13,502 bases of DNA from an uncultured Oscillospiraceae bacterium (lineage in GTDB: Bacteria > Bacillota > Clostridia > UBA1212 > SIG427). Shown here one piece after another: positions 1 through 6,783 of this stretch (position 1 is its first letter; each line of letters opens with the position of its first letter). The stretch covers positions 1-13,502 of the forward strand of contig CABQMV010000050.1 of assembly GCA_902465325.1 (NCBI GenBank), given 5' to 3'. The notes beneath the pieces are model-generated. The model ran no database searches. It had not been told where the DNA came from and was given only the letters and a program-made list of their open reading frames with translations. The translations under genes were made by a program, and so were the position numbers.

Positions 1-130
1 AATAAAATTCAGGTGAAATAAAAAAATTGATTTATAAAAAAAGAAAAACAGCAATTACGCTATATAAAACGTATACCACCAAACAGGAAAGCTGTCAAGT
101 CTTCTATATTGTATTACATCCTTGCTTTGG
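1..130. other. AT-rich non-coding stretch upstream of the ABC-F gene
   Basis: All frames on both strands are broken by stop codons, so I see no partial gene at the left edge. The stretch is strongly A/T rich, with A-tracts at about 21-47 that could act as UP-element-like DNA for the promoter at 131-158. The left arm of an inverted repeat lies at 84-98 and is described separately. I see no convincing terminator for any gene to the left. Confidence 0.6.
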
Positions 131-152
131 TTGACATTTGCCCGCTTTCCTG
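84..152. repeat. Imperfect inverted repeat overlapping the ABC-F promoter
   Basis: CAGGAAAGC at 84-92 is exactly the reverse complement of GCTTTCCTG at 144-152, and the adjacent TGTCAA at 93-98 is the reverse complement of TTGACA at 131-136. Together they make 15 paired positions with a 7-base bulge (137-143) in the right arm and a loop of about 32 bases. The right arm contains the -35 box and most of the spacer of the predicted promoter. It could be an operator, or a leader hairpin if transcription starts further upstream. The function is inferred only. Confidence 0.45.
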
Positions 153-158
153 TACAAT
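131..158 (+). promoter_or_regulatory. Sigma-A type promoter of the ABC-F gene
   Basis: A perfect -35 box TTGACA (131-136) is followed by a 16-base spacer and a -10 box TACAAT (153-158), five of six matches to TATAAT. By the usual geometry the first transcribed base would be G165, which is the first base of the GTG codon proposed as the start of the ABC-F protein. The alternative TTG start at 138 lies inside the promoter and would not be transcribed from here. Confidence 0.65.
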
Positions 159-164
159 AATTCT

Positions 165-1883
165 GTGAATATTTTTACTGTGAAAAATCTGCAGATTGCA
201 TTTGGAGATTTTGTTCTGTTGGACAATTTGAATTTTGAGATCCATGAAAAAGACCGGATAGGCATTGTAGGAAGCAATGGCTCCGGCAAGTCCACCCTTT
301 TAGAAGCCCTGCTGGGAGAACGGGAAAACTTTGCCGGGGAAATAGACAGGAACGATAAGGTAAGCTATGGCTATATGGCCCAGAACTCCGGCCTGATATC
401 GGACAATACTGTATCCCATGAGTTTCTACTTCCCTATCAGCATCTGATTGATCTGGAAAATCGGATTCAAAAGCTGGAGCAGGAGCTTACCGCAGAAACC
501 TCCGACCAGCTCGCACTGCTCTACGATCAGTTTCAGAAGCAGGGCGGCACTTGGTTTCGCAGCCGCCTCAACAGCATTTTAAACGGTCTGGGCTTTCCTG
601 CTGAAATCAGAGAAATTCCTATTTCCTCTCTCAGCGGCGGACAGCGAACCCGTCTGGCCCTGGCCCGTCTCCTGGAAGCGAATCCAGATGTAATGATATT
701 AGACGAACCTACCAATCATCTGGATTTAGAATCTTTGGAATGGCTGGAAGGATTTCTAGCCGAGTACAGCGGTACACTGATCGTCATTTCGCACGACCGC
801 CATTTTCTGGACAGCGTTACCGCAAAGACACTTTTTTTGCAGCAGCACACCGGCAAAATGTACAAAGGCTCCTATACAAAATTCAGGCAGCTCTTTCAAG
901 CTGAGTGTCAGCGCCAGGCCAGACTTTCTGGCATCTCCTACCGAGATCCCCGCAGCATTCGGGTCAAATTTTCTATAGAAGAACCCGGCGGCAAGGATGT
1001 GTTGACTGTAAAAAACCTATCCTACGGCTTTGACGACAAAATGCTTTTTAACCATATAAATTTTGAAATAAAACACGGCCAGCATGTACTTGTAAAAGGT
1101 CCCAATGGCTGCGGCAAGTCGTCTTTACTTAAAATTCTTACCGGGAAATTAATTCAAAGCGGCGGCAGCTTTCGTTTTGGCCAGGGAATCCACTACTCCT
1201 ACTATGCTCAGGATCTGTCTGATCTTCACGGCAGTCTCACTGTATTTGATGAGATCTGGCAGCATGTAAACCGAGGGAAACAGGAAAATGATATTGTAAC
1301 TCAAACAGATATCCGAAAGGCCTTGGGGGCCTTTGGCTTTACCGGAGAGGATGTCTTTAAAAAGATAGCGGTTATGAGCGGAGGAGAAAAGGCGCGGATC
1401 GCTCTGCTGAAAATAGCCTATGACAGGTCCAATCTGCTGATATTAGACGAGCCCACCAACCACCTGGATGCAGACACCCGGGAAGTTTTGGAAAACGCTC
1501 TGCAGCGCTATGAAGGAACGCTGCTTATCGTATCTCACGACCGATATTTTACAGAAAAAATTGTTGACAGAGAAATTGTTCTGGCCTCTGCTGCAAAAGA
1601 AAAAAAAGCGGCAGGCAAAGCTACAGAAACCGAAGCCAAAAGCGACTATCTGCAGAAAAAACAGCAGCAGGCAGAGGAACGAAGGCGAAAAGCGCATCAG
1701 GCCAAACTTATAGCAGAAATGGAACAGCTGGAAAACCGTATAAAAGACATTGACCAACAGCTGGCGGACCCTTCCCATGCTTCAGATTACAAGAAACTGG
1801 AAGAGCTCAGCAGCCTCCGGGAAGAAATGGCCCTCCGGCTATCTCAGACAGAGGAAGAAATTTTACGCGCTGAGGTCACATAA
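165..1883 (+). CDS. ABC-F family ATPase (Uup/YdiF-like), short interdomain linker
   Basis: This is a soluble protein with two ATP-binding cassettes and no membrane segment, which is the ABC-F layout. Members of this family act on the ribosome, as translation factors or antibiotic-protection proteins. Counted from the TTG at 138, Walker A GSNGSGKS is at residues 45-52, signature LSGGQ at 165-169 and Walker B ending in DE at 189-190. The second cassette has Walker A GPNGCGKS at 321-328, signature MSGGE at 413-417 and DE at 437-438. A lysine/glutamate-rich C-terminal coiled coil of about 90 residues resembles the Uup-type C-terminal domain. The linker between cassettes is only about 40 residues and seems to lack most of the tRNA-interacting arm. 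I chose GTG 165 because it gives the typical N-terminus MNIFTVKNL and coincides with the predicted transcription start. No Shine-Dalgarno precedes it or TTG 138. The 3' end overlaps comF on the other strand by 8 bases. The family is secure; a resistance role is not shown. Confidence 0.88.
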   Translation: MNIFTVKNLQIAFGDFVLLDNLNFEIHEKDRIGIVGSNGSGKSTLLEALLGERENFAGEIDRNDKVSYGYMAQNSGLISDNTVSHEFLLPYQHLIDLENRIQKLEQELTAETSDQLALLYDQFQKQGGTWFRSRLNSILNGLGFPAEIREIPISSLSGGQRTRLALARLLEANPDVMILDEPTNHLDLESLEWLEGFLAEYSGTLIVISHDRHFLDSVTAKTLFLQQHTGKMYKGSYTKFRQLFQAECQRQARLSGISYRDPRSIRVKFSIEEPGGKDVLTVKNLSYGFDDKMLFNHINFEIKHGQHVLVKGPNGCGKSSLLKILTGKLIQSGGSFRFGQGIHYSYYAQDLSDLHGSLTVFDEIWQHVNRGKQENDIVTQTDIRKALGAFGFTGEDVFKKIAVMSGGEKARIALLKIAYDRSNLLILDEPTNHLDADTREVLENALQRYEGTLLIVSHDRYFTEKIVDREIVLASAAKEKKAAGKATETEAKSDYLQKKQQQAEERRRKAHQAKLIAEMEQLENRIKDIDQQLADPSHASDYKKLEELSSLREEMALRLSQTEEEILRAEVT

Positions 1884-2559
1884 ACTCCTGACGTCCCCCG
1901 GCAATACAGGCACCGGTAATCCATTTTGCCCCTGCCTCCGACAACAGCTGAGCACAGCGGTTCATGGTGCTTCCTGTGGTGAGAATATCATCAATCAAGA
2001 GTACCGCCTTCCCCTTTGCTTCATTTTCTGTTGCCTGCTTTATCGTAAATTTAGCGGCAATATCCCGTCTCCGTTCCTCCGCCAGCAAACTGCTCTGGGG
2101 CATACCCTGCTGCTTTCTTTCTAACAATTCCGCAACAGGCAGACCGGACCGCTTGGATATTTCCTGAGCCACTAGCAGACTTTGATTATATCCCCGCTCT
2201 CTGAAACGCTGCGGACTAATAGGAACTGCCACGATAAGGTCCAGATTTTCCAAAACCCCGCATTGAGACAGAAGTGTATAGAGAAGCCTGCCGAAACAGG
2301 GGCCCATATAAGTTGCCTCTGAAAATTTATACTTTGTGACAGCCTCCTTCACAGGACCGTCATAATAGCAGCCGCAGAGAATTTCACTGCAGAAGGGCGC
2401 AAAGGCCGGAGAAAAAAGCAGCGCCTGCTCAGGCGGGTAAACGCAGTCTTCCCAGCACCTTTGGCAGCAGCCCTGAACCTCCACCAGCTCCGGAGACGCT
2501 AACGTCCCGCACAGCGGACAGGCGGCGGGAAACAGCAGTCTGCTTAAGAAGCCAGACAC
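1876..2559 (-). CDS. comF: ComF family phosphoribosyltransferase-like protein
   Basis: This 227-residue protein has the ComF layout. An N-terminal zinc-finger-like cysteine cluster (CPLC at 14-17, CQRC at 32-35) is followed by a type I phosphoribosyltransferase fold with the ComF signature RERGYNQ (120-126) and the PRPP-binding motif VLLIDDILTTGST (186-198). ComF/ComFC proteins are needed for DNA uptake in naturally competent bacteria, acting on the cytoplasmic side; the substrate is not well defined. The start is GTG at 2557-2559, preceded by GGGAG six bases upstream inside the end of recD2. The two genes overlap by 16 bases, which suggests one operon and coupled translation. No comFA helicase gene is adjacent, so a competence role is inferred from the family only. 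The 3' end overlaps the convergent ABC-F gene. Confidence 0.93.
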   Translation of the reverse strand: MSGFLSRLLFPAACPLCGTLASPELVEVQGCCQRCWEDCVYPPEQALLFSPAFAPFCSEILCGCYYDGPVKEAVTKYKFSEATYMGPCFGRLLYTLLSQCGVLENLDLIVAVPISPQRFRERGYNQSLLVAQEISKRSGLPVAELLERKQQGMPQSSLLAEERRRDIAAKFTIKQATENEAKGKAVLLIDDILTTGSTMNRCAQLLSEAGAKWITGACIAGGRQEFM

Positions 2560-4754
2560 AATAGCTCCCTCAGGCCCGTATACCGCAGCTGTTCCGTATC
2601 ATTTTTAATCATAGCCAGCAGGCTCTCCTGGGAGCCTACCAAAATCACCATTTTTCTGGCCCGGGTAACAGCCGTATATAGAAGATTTCTGGTCATAAGC
2701 ATAGGCGCCGCAGGAAAAACAGGCAAAATACAATAGTCAAATTCACTGCCTTGGCTTTTATGTACAGTAACCGCATAACACAATTCTAAATTCATTAACT
2801 TTGTTCCATCGTATATGGCTTCTCTCTCATCGTCAAAAAGCACATGGGCGGTTCGGCTCTTACTGTCAAGCCGTGTGAGAATTCCCATTTCTCCATTGAA
2901 AACACCGGTCCCTGCAGTTTCTCCTCCTTCGCCCCTCTGCCATTCCATCTCATAGTCATTTTTTATCTGCATCACACGGTCTCCCTCCCGAAAAATAATG
3001 CCGTGAGCCTCTATCTCCTTCTTATAAGGTTCCTTTGGATTCAAAACGCGCTGCAGTTCATTGTTCACATTATATACGCCGCACAGGCCCTTTTTAGTGG
3101 GAATAATAACCTGTATATCCGAAAACGCATCCAGCTTGTATTTGGCCGGCAGTCTTTTACTGCACAGTTCCAAAACGGTTTCCAGAATCTGTGACGGCTC
3201 TGCTTCCCTGATCAGGAAAAAGTCCTTATCCCCTACATTTACTCTGGGAGCCAGACCATGGTTAATTCTATAAGCATTGACAGGAATCAGACTCTCCGTC
3301 TCCTGCCTGTATATTTCATCCAGTATTACCGTATTGAACAGACCGGAAGCAATACAGTCCGACAGGATAGAGCCAGGCCCCACCGACGGCAGCTGATCTA
3401 CATCCCCTACCATAATCAATCGGGTACCAGGTTTCACAGCTCTCAGCAGGTGATAAAAAAGCACCATGTCAATCATTGAGCTTTCATCCAATATGATAGC
3501 GTCCCCCTCCAGGGGATTCAATTCATTGCGCTTGAAGTTCAGCTCCCCTTGCTCCTCCTCCAGATTCGAATTGATCTCCAAAAGGCGATGGATGGTTTTC
3601 GCTTCCTCCCCGCAGGCCTCCGACATACGCTTTGCCGCCCTCCCTGTAGGAGCAGCCAGTAAACATTTTACGCCGATAGAACGCAGATAGTGGAGAACGC
3701 AGCGAATAATAGTGGTCTTTCCAGTCCCCGGACCTCCTGTAATAATAGAAAATCCGTTTTCACCTGCGCTTTGTACCGCTCTGCGCTGTTTTTCATCCGG
3801 CGTAATAAAATAACACCCTTCAAATTGCTTCAGAATATCGTCAAAATGCTTGGGATCTGTTTTATACGTTATCAAAGACAGCTCTTTCAGCCTTCGAGCA
3901 ATATACAGCTCTTTATTGTACACAGACCAAAGATATACATGAGTACCATACTGTCCCTTCATTATCTTTAACTGGGATTGCTGCCTCATCTCCTCTACAG
4001 CCGCCAGAATATCACTGTCACTGCAGCCCAACATTCTGCGGCATACGGAAAGCAGTACATCCTGAGGGGCAAAGGTATGGCCTCCCTGACAGCCGTCCGC
4101 CAGCACACTCTGAATAGCTGCGCAAATCCGGCTGGGATTGTTAGCGGGCAGAGAAAGGCTTGAGGCAATCTCGTCCGCCTTTTTAAATCCAATGCCGGGA
4201 ATATCCCGGAAAAGGCAGAAAGGATCGGACTGGATAGCAGAAACCGCTTCCATACCGTATTGCTTAAACACTTTCATTGCAAGAGCAGTGCCAATCTGGT
4301 ATTTAGCCAGAAAAATAACCAAATCGCTCATATTCTGATGCTGAGAAAGCGTTTCATGGATCCTCACCGCTTTTTGATGACTAATCCCTCTTAAGCTTTC
4401 CAGCTTATATGGCTCCTCCAGAATAACCCGAAAGGTTTCTTCTCCAAACCGGTGTACAATCAGATTTGCGGTAGCGGCTCCTACTCCCTCTATCAGCCCA
4501 GAGGACAGAAAGCTCTCTATTTCCCGGGCCTTTTCCGGCAGTCTTTTTTCATAAGAATCCACAGCAAACTGCTGGCCATATTCTCTATGCGTCTCCCATC
4601 TGCCCCGGAGTACCATATATTCCCCCGGAGACACATAGGGCATAATCCCCTTTGCCGTTATATAGTCTCCGTCCACATCAAAGGCGCATACTTTGTACCC
4701 GTTCTCCACATTTTCAAATATAACTTCTTCCAGCAGCCCTTTGATCTCTTCCAT
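2544..4754 (-). CDS. recD2: RecD2-type ATP-dependent DNA helicase (SF1)
   Basis: This 736-residue protein is a RecD2 (RecD-like, TraA-like) superfamily 1 5'-3' helicase, found in bacteria that use it outside a RecBCD complex, in DNA repair and recombination. An N-terminal OB-like domain and helix-hairpin-helix-rich region (about 1-200, with VGAATAN near 91-97 and PGIGFKKAD near 186-194) precede the motor. Helicase motifs are Walker A GGPGTGKTT (340-348), motif Ia around APTGRAAKRM (368-377), Walker B LDESSM (422-427), motif III GDVDQLPSVGPG (450-461), motif V TVHKSQGSEFD (663-673) and motif VI YTAVTRAR (693-700). The length is normal for the family and no key residue is missing. The ATG start is supported by AGGTGA four to five bases upstream. 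It precedes and overlaps comF, and is divergent from a small plus-strand ORF. Confidence 0.96.
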   Translation of the reverse strand: MEEIKGLLEEVIFENVENGYKVCAFDVDGDYITAKGIMPYVSPGEYMVLRGRWETHREYGQQFAVDSYEKRLPEKAREIESFLSSGLIEGVGAATANLIVHRFGEETFRVILEEPYKLESLRGISHQKAVRIHETLSQHQNMSDLVIFLAKYQIGTALAMKVFKQYGMEAVSAIQSDPFCLFRDIPGIGFKKADEIASSLSLPANNPSRICAAIQSVLADGCQGGHTFAPQDVLLSVCRRMLGCSDSDILAAVEEMRQQSQLKIMKGQYGTHVYLWSVYNKELYIARRLKELSLITYKTDPKHFDDILKQFEGCYFITPDEKQRRAVQSAGENGFSIITGGPGTGKTTIIRCVLHYLRSIGVKCLLAAPTGRAAKRMSEACGEEAKTIHRLLEINSNLEEEQGELNFKRNELNPLEGDAIILDESSMIDMVLFYHLLRAVKPGTRLIMVGDVDQLPSVGPGSILSDCIASGLFNTVILDEIYRQETESLIPVNAYRINHGLAPRVNVGDKDFFLIREAEPSQILETVLELCSKRLPAKYKLDAFSDIQVIIPTKKGLCGVYNVNNELQRVLNPKEPYKKEIEAHGIIFREGDRVMQIKNDYEMEWQRGEGGETAGTGVFNGEMGILTRLDSKSRTAHVLFDDEREAIYDGTKLMNLELCYAVTVHKSQGSEFDYCILPVFPAAPMLMTRNLLYTAVTRARKMVILVGSQESLLAMIKNDTEQLRYTGLRELLCLAS

Positions 4755-4781
4755 TTGTCACCTATTTTTTTCCGATAAAAT
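4755..4781 (+). promoter_or_regulatory. Candidate promoter of the small plus-strand ORF
   Basis: TTGTCA (4755-4760) and TAAAAT (4776-4781) are each five of six matches to the sigma-A consensus, with a short 15-base spacer. Transcription would begin near 4788, just upstream of the AAAGGAG ribosome binding site of the small ORF. The short spacer and AT-rich context make this a tentative call. Confidence 0.35.
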
Positions 4782-4789
4782 ACACTGTT

Positions 4790-4795
4790 ATTATA
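4790..4795 (-). promoter_or_regulatory. Candidate -10 box for recD2-comF
   Basis: On the minus strand a perfect TATAAT lies here, placing a transcription start near 4783 and giving recD2 a leader of about 28 bases containing its AGGTGA site. The matching -35 region (ATATCA, 17 bases upstream) is poor, three of six matches. It would be divergent from the candidate plus-strand promoter. Confidence 0.35.
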
Positions 4796-4811
4796 AAGGA
4801 GAGTGAATAAA

Positions 4812-4901
4812 ATGATATCGGCATTATTTCTGTGGTTTATAATAGCAACATACGGCGCAATGCACATATTTTTAATATGGGGCATACTGCGCCGCAGTTA
4901 A
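4812..4901 (+). CDS. Small hydrophobic single-span membrane peptide (29 aa)
   Basis: ATG at 4812 opens a 29-codon frame ending at TAA 4899-4901. AAAGGAG (4795-4801) lies 10 bases upstream, a good Shine-Dalgarno at slightly long spacing. The peptide begins MISALFLWFIIATYG and ends ILRRS: almost entirely hydrophobic and aromatic, one predicted membrane helix, with two arginines near the C-terminus (positive end probably cytoplasmic). I do not recognise a family. It lies between recD2 (divergent) and ftsH (convergent, stop codons 17 bases apart). Its 3' half coincides with a long hairpin at 4853-4894. Possibilities are a small regulatory membrane protein, for example a modulator of the neighbouring membrane protease FtsH, a type I toxin-like peptide, or a chance frame in an intergenic region. 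None of these roles is demonstrated. Confidence 0.5.
   Translation: MISALFLWFIIATYGAMHIFLIWGILRRS
4853..4894. repeat. Long imperfect hairpin inside the small ORF
   Basis: Three paired blocks nest around a TTT loop: CGGCGCA (4853-4859) with TGCGCCG (4888-4894), ATGC (4860-4863) with GCAT (4882-4885), and CATATT (4865-4870) with AATATG (4874-4879). That is 17 base pairs, interrupted by a 2-base bulge and a small internal loop. Neither strand has a real T-tract after the stem, so it is not a classical intrinsic terminator. It could still protect or define the 3' ends of the ftsH mRNA (minus) or the small ORF mRNA (plus). Confidence 0.5.
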
Positions 4902-4918
4902 TCAACAGGTTTTGGTTA

Positions 4919-6715
4919 TTATTCCGCCATGAGAGCCTCAAACTCCTCGCCCTCAATCTTTTCCTTCTCCATTAAAACGTCCGCAATATGGAGAAGCTTT
5001 GTCATATTCTCAGTGAGAATCTTTTTGACCTTTGTATAGGCCTCGTCTATAATGCGCTTTACCTCTTCATCAATCAGGGCCGCTGTATCCTCGCTGTAGC
5101 TTCTGGTCTGTCCAAAATTGCGTCCAATAAATACCTCGTGGCTCTCATCGTCAAAGACCATATTGCCCAGCCGCTCACTCATGCCGTATTGCGCTACCAT
5201 GCTGTGCGCAATGGAGTTGGCCTGCTTCAAATCTGAGGACGCACCGGTGCTTATCTCTCCCAGACAAAGCTCCTCTGCCGCTCTGCCTCCTAGTGCAATA
5301 ACAATATTCTCAATCAAATGATTTTTCGTTACATAGCGGTCATCGTCATTGGGCTTATGAGCCGTGTAACCGCCGGCATACCCCGCAGGAATAATAGACA
5401 CCCGATCCACCCGATCGGTAGTAGATGCACATTTTACCGCAATTGCATGGCCGGTTTCATGAATGGCCGTCAGTCTCTTGTCCTTCTCTGTCATCACATG
5501 GCTCTTTTTCTCCGGCCCGATGATAACCCGGAAAGTCGCCTCTTTAATCTGGGACATACCGATCTCTGTCAGAGAATCCCTAGCCGTAAGCAGTGCCGCT
5601 TCATTCAGAAGATTTTCCAAATCTGCCGGCGTAAAGCCAGGTGTGATTTTGGCAACCTCTGTTAAAGAAACCTCCGGTGCCAACGGCTTATTCTTCGCAT
5701 GTACCGCCAGAATTTCTTCTCTTGCCTTTAAAGTAGGCACATTGACAACAATTTTCCGGTCAAACCTGCCCGGCCGCGTCAAAGCGGGATCCAAAATATC
5801 CGGCCGGTTTGTGGCTGCAATGATGATAATACCTTCTTTTCCCGCAAAACCGTCCATTTCCACCAACAGCTGATTCAGGGTCTGCTCTCTCTCATCATGG
5901 CCGCCGCCCAGGCCCGCTCCCCTGTGACGTCCTACCGCATCGATCTCGTCAATAAATATAATACAGGGAGAATTCTTTTTGGCCTGCTCAAACAAATCTC
6001 TTACCCGAGAAGCTCCTACCCCTACATACATCTCCACAAAATCCGAGCCGCTTATGGAGAAAAACGGAACGCCGGCCTCTCCCGCCACTGCTTTGGCAAG
6101 ATAGGTCTTACCGGTTCCGGGAGGGCCTACCATTAAAACACCCTTCGGTATTCTGGCTCCCAGATCCGCATATTTTCTGGGATCCTTAAGGAAAGACACC
6201 AACTCCGCCATTTCCTCCTTTTCCTCATCAGCTCCCGCCACATCCTGAAATTTAATTTTACTGCTGGTATACAGTCTGGCGCGGCTTTTTCCGAAATTCA
6301 TGACCTTCGCGCTGCCGCCTTGATTCTGCCCCACCAGGAAAAAGATGAAGATAATAACCAACGCTCCCAGTAAAATGTAGGGAATCAATGTGACGACAAA
6401 CGGAACCTCCGTTATATCTGCAGTATACTCAAAGGACTTTCCCTGGTCCTGCGCCGATATAACCAGCTGCTCCAATACCTCCTGAGAATAGAATTTCACT
6501 TGATAGGTGCTCTTTTTCTCCAGGGGATTCTTTAGTACAACCACAGCACTGTTGCCGTCTGCCTTCAGCGATTTCACATTATCTGCGTCAAGCTGCTCCA
6601 GAAAGGTACTGTAGCTCATGGCAGGCGCTCCAGCCATGCTCTGCAGCAAAACTGCCAGAAGAATGACACCAATAATAACGGCTACATATATAGAGAAATT
6701 CTTAAGTAATTTCAA
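4919..6715 (-). CDS. ftsH: ATP-dependent zinc metalloprotease FtsH
   Basis: FtsH is a membrane-anchored hexameric AAA+ protease that degrades misfolded membrane proteins and short-lived regulators. This 598-residue protein has an N-terminal membrane helix (about 9-27), an extracytoplasmic segment, and a second helix (about 106-128). The AAA+ module carries Walker A GPPGTGKT (197-204), Walker B IIFIDE (252-257) and a second region of homology (302-320) with arginine fingers at R314 and R317. The zinc site is HETGH (419-423), in place of the common HEAGH, with the distal ligand Asp495 in SSDLKQ. The start is TTG at 6713-6715, chosen for GGAGGG five bases upstream. It is the last gene of the tilS-hpt-ftsH arrangement, conserved in Firmicutes, and has its own candidate promoter in the gap after hpt. 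No obvious intrinsic terminator follows it. Confidence 0.97.
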   Translation of the reverse strand: MKLLKNFSIYVAVIIGVILLAVLLQSMAGAPAMSYSTFLEQLDADNVKSLKADGNSAVVVLKNPLEKKSTYQVKFYSQEVLEQLVISAQDQGKSFEYTADITEVPFVVTLIPYILLGALVIIFIFFLVGQNQGGSAKVMNFGKSRARLYTSSKIKFQDVAGADEEKEEMAELVSFLKDPRKYADLGARIPKGVLMVGPPGTGKTYLAKAVAGEAGVPFFSISGSDFVEMYVGVGASRVRDLFEQAKKNSPCIIFIDEIDAVGRHRGAGLGGGHDEREQTLNQLLVEMDGFAGKEGIIIIAATNRPDILDPALTRPGRFDRKIVVNVPTLKAREEILAVHAKNKPLAPEVSLTEVAKITPGFTPADLENLLNEAALLTARDSLTEIGMSQIKEATFRVIIGPEKKSHVMTEKDKRLTAIHETGHAIAVKCASTTDRVDRVSIIPAGYAGGYTAHKPNDDDRYVTKNHLIENIVIALGGRAAEELCLGEISTGASSDLKQANSIAHSMVAQYGMSERLGNMVFDDESHEVFIGRNFGQTRSYSEDTAALIDEEVKRIIDEAYTKVKKILTENMTKLLHIADVLMEKEKIEGEEFEALMAE

Positions 6716-6746
6716 AATAACCCTCCAAATTGAATAATTTCATTAC

Positions 6747-6775
6747 ATTTTACCACAAAGATTCCCCGCGGGCAA
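6747..6775 (-). promoter_or_regulatory. Candidate ftsH promoter with extended -10
   Basis: On the minus strand, TTGCCC (6770-6775, four of six -35 matches) is followed after 17 bases by TAAAAT (6747-6752), preceded by TGG, an extended -10 element. Transcription would start near 6740, giving a leader of about 25 bases with the GGAGGG site. An 8-base palindrome CCCGCGGG (6765-6772) overlaps the inner edge of the -35 box. It lies in the 68-base hpt-ftsH gap, the longest gap in this operon apart from the one behind rpsR. Confidence 0.5.
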
Positions 6776-6783
6776 ACCCTGTA

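Noticed and set aside
1600..1607. Run of eight A residues in the ABC-F gene, a possible slippage site
   Set aside because: It sits in a lysine-rich coiled coil, the frame stays open on both sides, and no shifted product looks meaningful.
1443..1778. A 111-codon minus-strand frame inside the ABC-F gene
   Set aside because: It is a Phe/Leu-rich mirror of the lysine-rich coiled coil on the plus strand; no family features.
5463..5873. A 136-codon plus-strand frame opposite ftsH
   Set aside because: It lies wholly antisense to the AAA+/protease region of ftsH and shows no recognisable domain or start signal.
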